NCBI GenBank assembly: GCA_949289455.1
Contig: CASEOA010000097.1
Coordinates: 1 to 64,000 of the forward strand
Direction of reading: 5' to 3'
Origin: an uncultured Eubacteriales bacterium
Lineage (GTDB): Bacteria; Bacillota; Clostridia; Oscillospirales; Oscillospiraceae
Length of the DNA stretch: 64,000 nt
Both the position numbers and the translations under genes were made by a program. The notes beneath the pieces are model-generated. The model saw nothing but the letters and a program-made list of their open reading frames with translations, was not told the DNA's origin and searched no databases. Shown piece after piece: positions 18,046-26,623 of the stretch (position 1 is its first letter; each line of letters begins with the position of its first letter).

Positions 18046-20406
18046 ATGAGCTTGGAACTTGTAAAAGTCGAACTGAAGGTCAACGGCAAACATATCTGCA
18101 AACATGTGGCTCCATCCATGCGCCTGGCCGACTTTCTGAGGGATGAACTCCATCTGATCGGGACCAAAAAGGGCTGCAACGCGGGAGAATGCGGAACATG
18201 CTCCGTGCTGATCAATGGCGTATTGAAAAAGAGCTGTCTGATCCCGGTCATCAAGGCTGATCACTGCGAAGTCATGACCATCGAGGGGATCGGGCTCGAC
18301 GGGCTGAGCGTCATTCAGAAGAGCTTTATGAAGGTAGGCGCGGTTCAGTGCGGCTATTGTACCCCCGGGATGATCATGGCCGCCACAGCTATTTTGAAGG
18401 CCAACCGCAACCCTGACCGGGTGGAAATCCGAAGGGGTCTGGGGGGAAACATCTGCCGATGCACCGGTTATGCCAAGATCGTGGAGGCCATTGAACTGGC
18501 CCGGGATGTGCTGAACCGGAAAAAAAGCCCCGACTGTCTGGAGCCCGCTGTCCCCGCGGATACCAGCAAGATCATCGGCTCGTGTACGGAGCGGGTGGAC
18601 GCCAGGGGAAAGGTTACCGGCGCGCTGGAATATGCCGCCGATATGGTGATGCCCAGGATGCTCCACATCCATCTGATCCGCAGCAAGACGGCGCACGCGG
18701 AGATCCTCAGCATCGACTATGCCAGAGCGCTGGAGCAGCCCGGGGTGGAGGCCGTGCTTACCAGCCGCGACGTACCCGGCCAGGACGGCATAGGGGTGTA
18801 TTACCACGATCAGCCGGTACTTGCCAAGGATAAGGTCCGGTTCTATGGCGAGCCGGTGGCTGCCATTGTGGCCGAAACCCTGGAGGAGGCCCAGGAAGCC
18901 GCCGCGTTTGTGGAGATCACCTATCAAGAGCTGCCGGTGGTCTCCAGTGTGGCGGAAGCCATGGCCGGAAAGGCTGTGGTCCACGAGGATCATCCGGATA
19001 ACCTGGTGTGCAGCACCAGTATTGTAAAAGGCGATGTGGAAGAGGGGTTTCGCAACAGCCACGTCATCATCGAGCAGGATTACGCCACCCAGTGCGTAGA
19101 GCACGCCTATCTGGAAACCGAGGCCGGCCTGGCTTATCTGGACCCGGACGGCGTCCTGGTGGTGAAATCCTGTGACCAGGACATTACCCACCACCGCATT
19201 CTCCTCTCGAAGATCCTGAATCTGCCCATTAACAAGATCAGAGTCATCATGACCCCGGTGGGCGGCGGCTTCGGCGGCAAGGAGGATATGATCTATCAGG
19301 GAATTCTGGCCATCGCCGCCCTGAAAACAAAGCGTCCGGTAAAACTGGTGTTCTCCAGGGAGGACTCCATGGTGGGCAATGCCAAACGGCATCCGGTACT
19401 GATTCACCATAAGATCGGTCTGAGCCAGGACGGCAGAATCCAGGCTATTGAGATCACCATGGACGCCGACGGAGGGGCCTACTGCTTCTCCACCAAGGGC
19501 ACCGTGGCCAAAGCGGCCATTCTGGGCGCAGGGCCCTATGAGATCGAGCATGTCCGCGTACGCTCCAGAGGGCACTATACCAACAACACCCCATCCGGGG
19601 CCATGCGTACCTTCGGCGTTCTCCAACCCACCTTTGCCATCGAGTCCACCATGGATATCTGTTCAGAACGCCTGGGGATCGACCCCATCGAACTGCGTTT
19701 GCGCAATGCCGTCAGGGACGGCAGCCTGACTCATACCCAACAGGTTCTGGGCCGGGTAAGCTACAGCCGGACATTGCAGGAATGCGCCAGGCTGTCCGGC
19801 TGGGAGCGCGGACCTTCCCGGGTGCGGGGGTCGGAACGCAAGGACGTGAGAGGAGATGAGATCGCCAAGCCATACATTCCCGGCAGCGAATTCAAGGCCC
19901 CGGAGGCTCTGGCACTGTGTAACGCGCGGTTCCGCTACGGCCGGGGCGTGGGCACAGGGTGGTACGGCATCGGCCGCTGCGCTACGGTGGACAAGGCGGG
20001 CGCCTTCGTGGAGCTGGACGACGGCGGAACCGCCATGGTACTCACCGGCGTGACCGAGATCGGCGAGGGCATCCTGACCGTACTGACGCAGATCGTGGCA
20101 GACGAGCTGGGGATCTACCCGGGAGACGTTACCATTGGCGACAATGATACCGCTCGGGTCCCCGAGGCCGCCCATGCCGGAGCCAGCCGTCAGTCCTATA
20201 TGATCGGCAACGCGGTCATGAATGCCTGCCGGGACGTAAAAGCCAAATTCATTCGGGAGATTGCCGACTACTGGAATGTAGATCCATCCTCCATCCGCAT
20301 GCGCAACCGGCGGATCTACGTGGAGGGACACGCCTACCGAGCTGGCCTGCGCCACCCCCTTTATTTCTCAGGGCAGCGCCTCTCTGCAGGTAACCACCGG
20401 ATTTGA
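18046..20406 (+). pseudogene. Fused 2Fe-2S / molybdopterin subunit of a xanthine dehydrogenase-family enzyme, C-terminally truncated
   Basis: The reading encodes 786 residues. Residues 1-160 form the two [2Fe-2S] domains (CNAGECGTCSVLINGV; QCGYCTPGM; GGNICRCTGYAKI). From about residue 170 the molybdopterin subunit begins, with GGGFGGKEDM and AMRTFGVLQP. Homology stops near residue 764; the last 22 residues are out-of-frame translation of an aldehyde dehydrogenase gene. Intact molybdenum subunits run on for roughly 130 more residues and contain the catalytic glutamate in a GEPP-type motif, which is absent here, so the enzyme should be inactive as a hydroxylase. ATG 18046 has GAGGAGC at good distance. 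Confidence 0.85.
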
Positions 20407-21523
20407 TACCGCCTCTTACCGGGTGCCGCTGGGCGTAGTGGCCGGCATCGTGCCGTTCAACTTCCCGGCCATGATCCCCTGGGGCTGGATGGTGCCTCTG
20501 GCCATCGCCACCGGCAACACCGTGGTGCTGAAGGCCGCGTCCTTCACCCCCCTCACCTCCATGCGCATCATGGAGCTGTTCTATGAGGAAGGCGGCTTCC
20601 CCAAGGGCGTGGTCAACCTGGTCACCTGCAGCCGCAACGAGTCGGAAGTGCTGCTGACCGATCCCCGGGTCAAGGCGGTGACCTTCGTCGGCACCACCGA
20701 AGTGGGCAAACACATCTACTCCATCGCCGCCGCCCACGGCAAGCGGGTCCAGGCTCAGTGCGAGGCCAAAAACCACGCCCTGGTGCTGGAGGACTGCGAC
20801 CTTGAGAGCACCGTGAACGCCATCATCAACTCCACCTATGGCTGCGCCGGTATGCGGTGCATGGCGCTCCCCGTTGTGGTGGTGCAGGAATCCATCGCGG
20901 ATACCTTCGTAGCCAAGCTGAAGGAAAAGGCCATGGCCATGAAGGTGGGCTGCGCCTATGATCCTGAAACCAACCTGGGTCCCGTGGTGAACGAGAAGCA
21001 TAAACAGTCCATTTGCAACTGGATCCAGAAGGGTGTGGACGAGGGCGCCGAGCTGGTGCTGGACGGCCGTGACATCGTGGTTCCCGGCTACGAGAACGGC
21101 TTCTTCGTGGGACCCACGATCCTGGATCATGTAACCGACGAGATGAGTGTGGGCACCCGGGAGATCTTTGGGCCGGTCACCGTCATCAAGCGCGTCAAGA
21201 ATTTTGAAGAGGGCCTGGCCGTGATGAACGCCAACCCCTTCGCCAACGGCTCCGTTATCTTTACGCAGAACGGCTACTATGCCCGTCAGTTTGAGCTGCT
21301 GACTGACGGCGGCATGGTAGGAATCAACGTAGGCATTCCGGTGCCCTCCGCCTACTTCCCCTTCTCCGGCAACAAGGATTCCTTCTACGGCGACCAGCAC
21401 GTACTGGGTCTGGACGGCGTGCGCTTCTACACCAGGGCCAAGACCGTAACCAAGCACTGGTACGACGAACACTCTCACAAGAAATCCATGGATACCTGGG
21501 AAGGCACGGTTGAACGCATCTGA
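20339..21523 (+). pseudogene. Methylmalonate-semialdehyde dehydrogenase-type aldehyde dehydrogenase, N-terminal part missing
   Basis: In-frame aldehyde dehydrogenase homology starts abruptly near 20339 (ELACATPFISQGS) and runs to the normal C terminus, about 394 codons against 480-490 in intact enzymes, so about 95 N-terminal residues are gone. The CoA-acylating MMSDH/IolA signature PFNFPAMIPWGW and the catalytic cysteine in GCAGMRCMALP remain. No ribosome site or start is visible in this frame; GTG 20423 is the first possible start but lies inside the domain. The sequence is continuous with the truncated molybdenum subunit, which indicates a deletion joining two genes (or an assembly error). 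An IolA-like enzyme would have suited the IolD-like operon upstream. Confidence 0.82.
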
Positions 21524-21883
21524 CCCAGCGCCATTCTGAGGAAGGCGTCAACCGATTGGCCTACTGCACTCCTGCCGCCTCAACGCTTACATTCCCCCAA
21601 AACCTTTTTAAATCAGAAGATCTCCCCAGGTCAGCGCGATCCCCCTGCGCGCAGCAAACGGGGCTGTTGCGGCATAGCGCAACAGCCCCGTTTCTGTCAT
21701 CCTGAGCCTCAAGGTTCCGATGCAAAATACCCCAATATGAGGATGTCGGCCATCTCGGCCCGGCAGGCGCTGCCCTTGGAGGATGCCCTTGCCCACCGCC
21801 CAGCTCACGGCGTCTAGTGTTGGCACGCTGTCGCGGTTTCCCACATATAGGATTGGCAAAAGAGCTCCCGCAGCTTTGTTTTC
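21524..21883. other. Gene-poor stretch within decayed region
   Basis: No intact gene seen on either strand. It contains the hairpin at 21656-21693. On the minus strand, around 21750-21790, a short translation reads like part of an SLH or similar domain (DAVSWAVGKGILQG), too short to call. A stop codon at 21848-21850 closes the deacetylase frame upstream. Confidence 0.5.
21656..21693. terminator. 16-bp perfect hairpin in decayed region
   Basis: AAACGGGGCTGTTGCG and CGCAACAGCCCCGTTT pair perfectly around a 6-nt loop. It shares the GGGGCTGTTGC core with the hairpin at 11967-11999. It could end transcription from the aldehyde dehydrogenase remnant, although the T-run is only three bases. Confidence 0.55.
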
Positions 21884-22168
21884 GTCACCCAGCAGCGGCT
21901 TGAAGCTGTTTGGGACGTGGACAGCCTGGACTGGAAGGAAATCTCCGCCGGCGAGATCACCCAGCGGGTGACCTCCAAGGTGTGCCCGGGTTCCATTGTC
22001 CTCTTCCACAACGCCGCCCTCCACACCCCGGAGGCTCTGCCGGATATCCTCCAGTGCCTGCTCCAGGAGGGCTACACCTTCGTGCCCATCTCCCAGCTCA
22101 TCCTGTCCGGCAGCTGCGGTACCGACTACACCATCGACCACACCGGCCGGCAATGTCCCAGCCAATGA
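21884..22168 (+). pseudogene. Polysaccharide deacetylase, C-terminal fragment
   Basis: The frame encodes the last third of a PdaA/PdaB-type polysaccharide deacetylase: VDSLDWKEISAGEITQRV, then PGSIVLFHNAALHTPEALP with the family histidine, and the C-terminal TIDHTGRQ. The N-terminal two thirds, including the metal-binding Asp and HxxxH site, are missing; homology is lost upstream of about 21884 and a TAG stops the frame at 21848. No ribosome site is seen. It is a gene remnant next to the broken aldehyde dehydrogenase. Confidence 0.75.
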
Positions 22169-22316
22169 TCAAGTCGGAATCGGTCCACTATTTTACTATT
22201 TGGGCATTGTCAGCTCACAGTGCGGCAGGATATTTGCCCCATTGTGAACATCCGTTTTGCCCCAAGCGTAAAGTTGTCCGGCGGATTGTCAGGATACTAT
22301 ACTGTTTATAGACCGG

Positions 22317-22367
22317 AAAGCGCCTCTCTGATGCGGCTCAGCAGCCGCCGCATCAGAGAGGCGCTTT
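22317..22367. terminator. 21-bp perfect hairpin downstream of the XRE gene
   Basis: The arms at 22317-22337 and 22347-22367 pair perfectly (AAAGCGCCTCTCTG... with ...CAGAGAGGCGCTTT) around a 9-nt loop. It lies about 100 bases beyond the stop of the minus-strand XRE gene and could end that transcript. The T-run is short. Confidence 0.6.
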
Positions 22368-22463
22368 GTCATGACCTCCGCCGTTTTGGCGCAAAGAACA
22401 CAGGCCCCGTGGAACATTCCCCGCGGCAAGAGACGCAGCAGTCCAATCGAAAAAACAGCAGGT

Positions 22464-22805
22464 CTATTTTTGCGCAGAAGGCAGTCGCGTCTGGCATATT
22501 CCCTGGTTTTGGTGGAGAAATTCTCGCCTGAGCTGCTCTACAATGCTGCGAATGGTGAGCTGCTGTCTCTCCGTCAAATCGTCCAGGTAAAGATAGTAGC
22601 GGTTTTCTATTCCCATAATGTAATCCAGAGATGCGTTATAGAGAAGCGCCAGACTAACCAGCTGCTCCAGACTGGGCCGGATGATATTGCATTCGTACCC
22701 GCTGATTGTGGAACGCGTTACATTGAGCCGCGCGGCCACGTCGGCCTGCGACAAATGTTTCGCTTTTCGGAGGGCTTTCAGACGCAATCCAAAATCATAA
22801 ATCAC
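22464..22805 (-). CDS. XRE-family helix-turn-helix regulator
   Basis: A 113-residue protein with an N-terminal Cro/C1-type HTH (LKALRKAKHLSQADVAARLN, then VTRSTISGYECN; residues 9-40) and a short C-terminal tail with ASLDYIMGIENRYY. Small XRE proteins of this size usually act as repressors or autoregulators. It diverges from the glycyl-radical activase gene with about 290 bp between, which holds a strong promoter and short AT-rich palindromes such as TTGATATATTCAA (22860-22872), so it may regulate that operon. No partner toxin is adjacent. Confidence 0.88.
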   Translation of the reverse strand: MIYDFGLRLKALRKAKHLSQADVAARLNVTRSTISGYECNIIRPSLEQLVSLALLYNASLDYIMGIENRYYLYLDDLTERQQLTIRSIVEQLRREFLHQNQGICQTRLPSAQK

Positions 22806-22891
22806 AGTTCATCATCTCCTATTACTGGTTTATTTTACTAAGAGAAGAGATTTTATTACTTGATATATTCAATATTAAAGGTCATTTAAAA

Positions 22892-22921
22892 TTGACATCC
22901 AAATAACGAAAAACCTATAAT
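22892..22921 (+). promoter_or_regulatory. Sigma-70-type promoter of the glycyl radical enzyme operon
   Basis: TTGACA (22892-22897) and TATAAT (22916-22921) are both exact consensus boxes, separated by 18 bp. A leader of roughly 165 nt follows before the activase start; I recognise no riboswitch in it. The sequence TCATTTAAAATTGA just upstream/overlapping -35 is a possible repressor site. Confidence 0.75.
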
Positions 22922-23092
22922 GATGAAATGAGCATAACCCGAGCGCCGCCGCGCTTTGTAAGACTCAACAACTGAAAGCAAGTTCTTTCTAACTTTATGA
23001 GATGAATTCACCAAAAGCGATATGCTACACTGAATTTGCGGAAACGGTAAGGCTGGACAAATGGTTTATAAGAATTGCCAGGTGAGGTAAGG

Positions 23093-24043
23093 ATGGATGA
23101 AATGAAAAACAAATCCACGGGCGTCATTTTTGATGTTCAGAGGTTTTCAATCCACGACGGGCCTGGGATCCGAACCCTGATTTTTATGAAGGGCTGCCCG
23201 CTGCGCTGCCGTTGGTGCTCCAATCCGGAGGGATTGGAGGGGCGTGTGGATATCTTCTCTGAACCTCAGAAATGCATTGGCTGCGGAAACTGTGTGACGG
23301 CGTGCCGGTTGGGCGCGGTTCAACTGGACCCCCAGCGAGGATTCCGGATTGACCGGGAGCGCTGTCTGCGCTGCGGCGCCTGTGCCGAGGCATGTCCCTC
23401 CGGGTCAAAAACTGTAGTAGGAAGAAGAATAACGGTAGAGGAAGCTGTAAAGATCGCTGCACGGGAGAGCGCATTTTATAAGGGCTCCGGCGGCGGCTTA
23501 ACCATGGGCGGAGGGGAAATCCTCACGCAGGGAGAATTTGTCTATGAAGTACTGAAGCGCTGCCGGGAGCAGGGCATCAATACCGCAATCGAGACCTGTG
23601 GCTATGGAGAGTGGAGGTGGTTAGAGAACATTATAACCGTGACAGATACGATACATATGGACCTGAAGGCCGCCATAGACAAAACACATCGTGCTATCAC
23701 CGGGGTAAGCAACCAGTTGATTTTGGACAATCTGAGAAAAACAAACGCACTGTTGGAGGCAGGTACAAATCCGGAGGCCTCCTTTATTATCCGTATGCCC
23801 ATAATCCCAGGTATGAACGATACGCCGGCCGATGCCCGTGCCGCGGCGGATTTCCTTCGGGACCTGCACCGGTGCAACTGGGTAGAACTGCTTCCATTCC
23901 ACAATTTTGGCGAGCGGAAATACGAAAAGCTGGATCGAACTTACGAGTTCTCCGGCCTGCCCAACAGCACCGCGGAAATGCTGGAGCCCTTCCGGCGCAT
24001 CGTGGCCGAAAGCGGCCGCTCGGTCAAAATCGGAAAGATCTAG
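23093..24043 (+). CDS. Glycyl-radical enzyme activating enzyme (radical SAM)
   Basis: A 316-residue PflA-type activase. It reduces S-adenosylmethionine and abstracts hydrogen from the glycine of its partner enzyme. The radical SAM triad is in KGCPLRCRWCSNPEG (CxxxCxxC). A ferredoxin-like insert with two further [4Fe-4S] sites follows: CIGCGNCVTAC and CLRCGACAEACPSG, as in activases of choline lyase or arylacetate decarboxylases but unlike short PflA. TMGGGEIL is the glycine-rich SAM segment. ATG 23093 has GAGGTAAGG just upstream. It is the first gene of the operon; the partner begins 66 bases later. Confidence 0.95.
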   Translation: MDEMKNKSTGVIFDVQRFSIHDGPGIRTLIFMKGCPLRCRWCSNPEGLEGRVDIFSEPQKCIGCGNCVTACRLGAVQLDPQRGFRIDRERCLRCGACAEACPSGSKTVVGRRITVEEAVKIAARESAFYKGSGGGLTMGGGEILTQGEFVYEVLKRCREQGINTAIETCGYGEWRWLENIITVTDTIHMDLKAAIDKTHRAITGVSNQLILDNLRKTNALLEAGTNPEASFIIRMPIIPGMNDTPADARAAADFLRDLHRCNWVELLPFHNFGERKYEKLDRTYEFSGLPNSTAEMLEPFRRIVAESGRSVKIGKI

Positions 24044-24109
24044 CAGATAGAGCGTGTAACGCACGTTTCCCTGTGAAACTGCAAATAAATTCAAAAAGGA
24101 GGAAGCATT

Positions 24110-26524
24110 ATGAAATACTACGGACCCACGGAACGGGTTAAGCGCCTGAGAGAGCGGTTCCTCACCTATAAGCCTAACGTGGACATTGAGCGTGCCGTCG
24201 TGTACACAAGAATGTTCAAAGAGTCGGACGAGTTGAAGGGCTATCCTCAGATTCTCGCTGGAGCGATGGCGTTTTCCCAGTTCCTGAAGGAGCGGACTAT
24301 TTACATCGAAGATGATCAGCTGTTTGCAGGTTCTTTCGGCCGCAAGCCCAGAGCATTCCCCATCTATCCCGAAACCCAGGGCGACGACATGGTGGGCGAG
24401 CTGCGCAAGCTTCCCACCCGGCCCATTGACCCCTTCGACTATTCCCCGGAGGACCAGGCGATTCTGGAGGAAAAGCTGCACAAGTGGCACGGAACCGGCA
24501 TGCGTTCCTTCGTGTTCGGCGATATGCCCATGGAGGACAAGCGCTTCTTCCTCAGCGATCCGGAGCACAACATCGTAGGCGGCACTTACATCTTCTCCCT
24601 GGATGTGCCTCTGAACGGGCCCGCCGGCCACATCAATCCGGACTATCAGACAATTATGGAAATCGGCTTCCAGGGGATCAAGGCCCGGGCTGAGGCCCGG
24701 CTGGAGGAGGCCATCGCCCAGAAGGACGAGGAGGGCATCAACTTCCTGAAGGCGTCCATCATCTGCTGCGACGCCATTACTGATTTTGGTCACCGCTATG
24801 CCGCCCTGGCCCGGGATATGGCAGCCAAGGAGGAGAACGAAAAGCGCAAGAAGGAGCTGCTCACCATCGCTGAGGCCTGCGACCGCGTCCCCGGTCTGCC
24901 TCCCAGAACCTTCCAGGAGTGCCTGCAGGCGCTGTGGCTGACCTATGTGGGCATTCAGATGGAAGCTTATGAGCGCTGTTTCGGGTGCAGCCGCCTGGAT
25001 CAGTACGGCTACCCCTACCTGAAGGCCGACCTGGACGCCGGCCGCATTACCGAGGCCGAGACTCAGGAGATGCTGGACTGCCTGTGGATGAAATTCCCCG
25101 AGACCAACTACATCAACTCCGAGCATCAGAGCTACGTGGTTTCCGGCTTCCCCTCCCAGCAGCAGATCATCGTGGGCGGCCAGACGCCCGACGGCAAGGA
25201 CGCCACCAACCTGCTCAGCTACATGGCGCTGCAAGCGTCCATCAATACGGGCCTGCACCAGCCCAGCATTTCCATTCGCTACTTTGAGGGTACGCCCGAC
25301 TCCTTCCTTGAGCAGGCGTGCCGCCTGGCGCGGGAGGGCAACGGCCACCCCTCCTTCTTCAACGATCTGCGCTGCGTACCCGCGCTGGTCTATAAGGGCA
25401 TCGCCCTGGAGGACGCCAGAGATTACTGCTCCGTGGGCTGCGCCAGCATTCAGCCCACCCGCAAGGACAAGGGTACCCATAACTGCGGCTATCTGAATGT
25501 GGCATCCGCCCTGGAATTTGCCCTGCATGACGGCTTCTGGAAGAAGGGCAACAAGCAAATCAGCATCCACACCGGAAATGCAGCAAACTTCAAGAGCTTT
25601 GACGAGATGATGGATGCCTTTAAGGCCCAGATGGCCTACATGATCGGCGTCTACTCCCGCTGCGCAGTGAAGGTGGAGCAGGCTCATAAGGCGGTCTGCC
25701 CCACGCCCTACATCTCCAGCTTTGTTCAGGGCTGCATTGAACACGCCCGGGACAAGAGCGCCGGCGGCGCCATGATCAACTCGGGCCCCACCCCCCGCGG
25801 CATTGGCCTGGCGGATGTGGCCGACTCCCTCACCGCCCTGAAGAAATGGGTGTTTGAGGAGAAGAAGTACACCATGCAGGAAGTTTTGGATGCGATGGAC
25901 AAGAACTTCGAGGGTTTTGAAGAGATGCGGCAGACCCTGGCCAACAAGACGCCCCGCTACGGCAACGATGATGACTACGCGGACGAGATCGCGGAAGAGG
26001 TTGTGCGCATCTACGGTGAGGAGACGGACAAGTATTTCAGCCTGTTTGGCGGCCGCTTCCACCCTGGTTTCAGCTCCGTGTCCGCCAACGTACCCTATGG
26101 CTGGTCGGTCTGCGCGCTGCCTGACGGCCGCAAGGAGTATACCCCCCTCTCCGACGGCAACTCCCCCTGCCACGGCGCCGATCTCAACGGTCCTACTGCG
26201 GCGGCAATCTCCTGCGGCAAGCTGCGCCATGAGCTGATGAGCGGCGGCTCCATCCTGAACGTGAAGTTCAATCCGTCCACCTTGGAAGGGGACGAGGGCC
26301 TGCATCGCTTTGTGGAGTATGTCAAGGGCGCCATGAACGCCGGCGTGTGGCATGTACAGTTCAACGTGGTGGACGCGGAGACCCTGAAGGATGCCCAGGT
26401 TCATCCCGAGGACCACAAGGATCTCATTGTCCGCGTGGCGGGCTACAGCGCATTCTTCACCGGCCTGAGCGATATCCTCCAGGAGGACATCATCGGGCGC
26501 ACCGAGCATGTGATTGCCCGGTAA
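24110..26524 (+). CDS. Glycyl radical enzyme of unassigned reaction
   Basis: An 804-residue pyruvate-formate-lyase-like enzyme. The C-terminal radical loop RVAGYSAFFTGLSDILQED places the glycyl radical at Gly778. The thiyl loop is DYCSVGCASIQP with Cys444. In dehydratase/eliminase members (glycerol, propanediol, choline) the residue two after this cysteine is a catalytic Glu; here it is Ser446, so those reactions are unlikely. PFL has Ser at that place but two adjacent cysteines, whereas here the first is Gly. AAAGGAGGAAGC gives a strong ribosome site. The neighbouring CoA-transferase and beta-oxidation genes point to an organic-acid substrate. Substrate and reaction remain unassigned. Confidence 0.93.
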   Translation: MKYYGPTERVKRLRERFLTYKPNVDIERAVVYTRMFKESDELKGYPQILAGAMAFSQFLKERTIYIEDDQLFAGSFGRKPRAFPIYPETQGDDMVGELRKLPTRPIDPFDYSPEDQAILEEKLHKWHGTGMRSFVFGDMPMEDKRFFLSDPEHNIVGGTYIFSLDVPLNGPAGHINPDYQTIMEIGFQGIKARAEARLEEAIAQKDEEGINFLKASIICCDAITDFGHRYAALARDMAAKEENEKRKKELLTIAEACDRVPGLPPRTFQECLQALWLTYVGIQMEAYERCFGCSRLDQYGYPYLKADLDAGRITEAETQEMLDCLWMKFPETNYINSEHQSYVVSGFPSQQQIIVGGQTPDGKDATNLLSYMALQASINTGLHQPSISIRYFEGTPDSFLEQACRLAREGNGHPSFFNDLRCVPALVYKGIALEDARDYCSVGCASIQPTRKDKGTHNCGYLNVASALEFALHDGFWKKGNKQISIHTGNAANFKSFDEMMDAFKAQMAYMIGVYSRCAVKVEQAHKAVCPTPYISSFVQGCIEHARDKSAGGAMINSGPTPRGIGLADVADSLTALKKWVFEEKKYTMQEVLDAMDKNFEGFEEMRQTLANKTPRYGNDDDYADEIAEEVVRIYGEETDKYFSLFGGRFHPGFSSVSANVPYGWSVCALPDGRKEYTPLSDGNSPCHGADLNGPTAAAISCGKLRHELMSGGSILNVKFNPSTLEGDEGLHRFVEYVKGAMNAGVWHVQFNVVDAETLKDAQVHPEDHKDLIVRVAGYSAFFTGLSDILQEDIIGRTEHVIAR

Positions 26525-26534
26525 GAAAAGACTT

Positions 26535-26572
26535 GGCCTGTCTCACGCCGGCGCGCCGGCGTGAGACAGGCC
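26535..26572. terminator. 38-bp perfect palindrome after the glycyl radical enzyme gene
   Basis: GGCCTGTCTCACGCCGGCG is followed directly by its exact reverse complement, with no spacer. It begins 11 bases after the stop codon. Without a T-run, it more likely stabilises the 3' end of the very abundant-type upstream message or causes partial termination, lowering expression of the downstream CoA genes. Confidence 0.55.
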
Positions 26573-26623
26573 GGGACAAAACAAGCGTCTATAGCGCGCG
26601 GCCTTAGGCAGGAGAGAGCAAAT

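Noticed and set aside
20300..21523. Natural hydroxylase-aldehyde dehydrogenase fusion protein
   Set aside because: The two parts are in different frames and each lacks essential terminal regions, so it is a deletion scar, not a functional fusion.
21700..21905. Minus-strand translation resembling an SLH domain piece (DAVSWAVGKGILQG)
   Set aside because: Only about 15 residues fit and the frame overlaps the deacetylase fragment antisense; too little to call a gene remnant.
22922..23092. Possible riboswitch in the leader before the activase gene
   Set aside because: No conserved riboswitch core or terminator/antiterminator pair could be recognised in the 165-nt leader.
23621..26509. Very long open frame on the minus strand over the glycyl radical enzyme
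   Set aside because: It is the antisense of a gene with clear catalytic motifs, has no ribosome site or recognisable domain, and its openness follows from GC-rich codon bias.
24110..26524. Annotation as formate C-acetyltransferase or choline/propanediol lyase
   Set aside because: The thiyl loop lacks both the Cys-Cys pair of PFL and the Cys-x-Glu of the eliminases.
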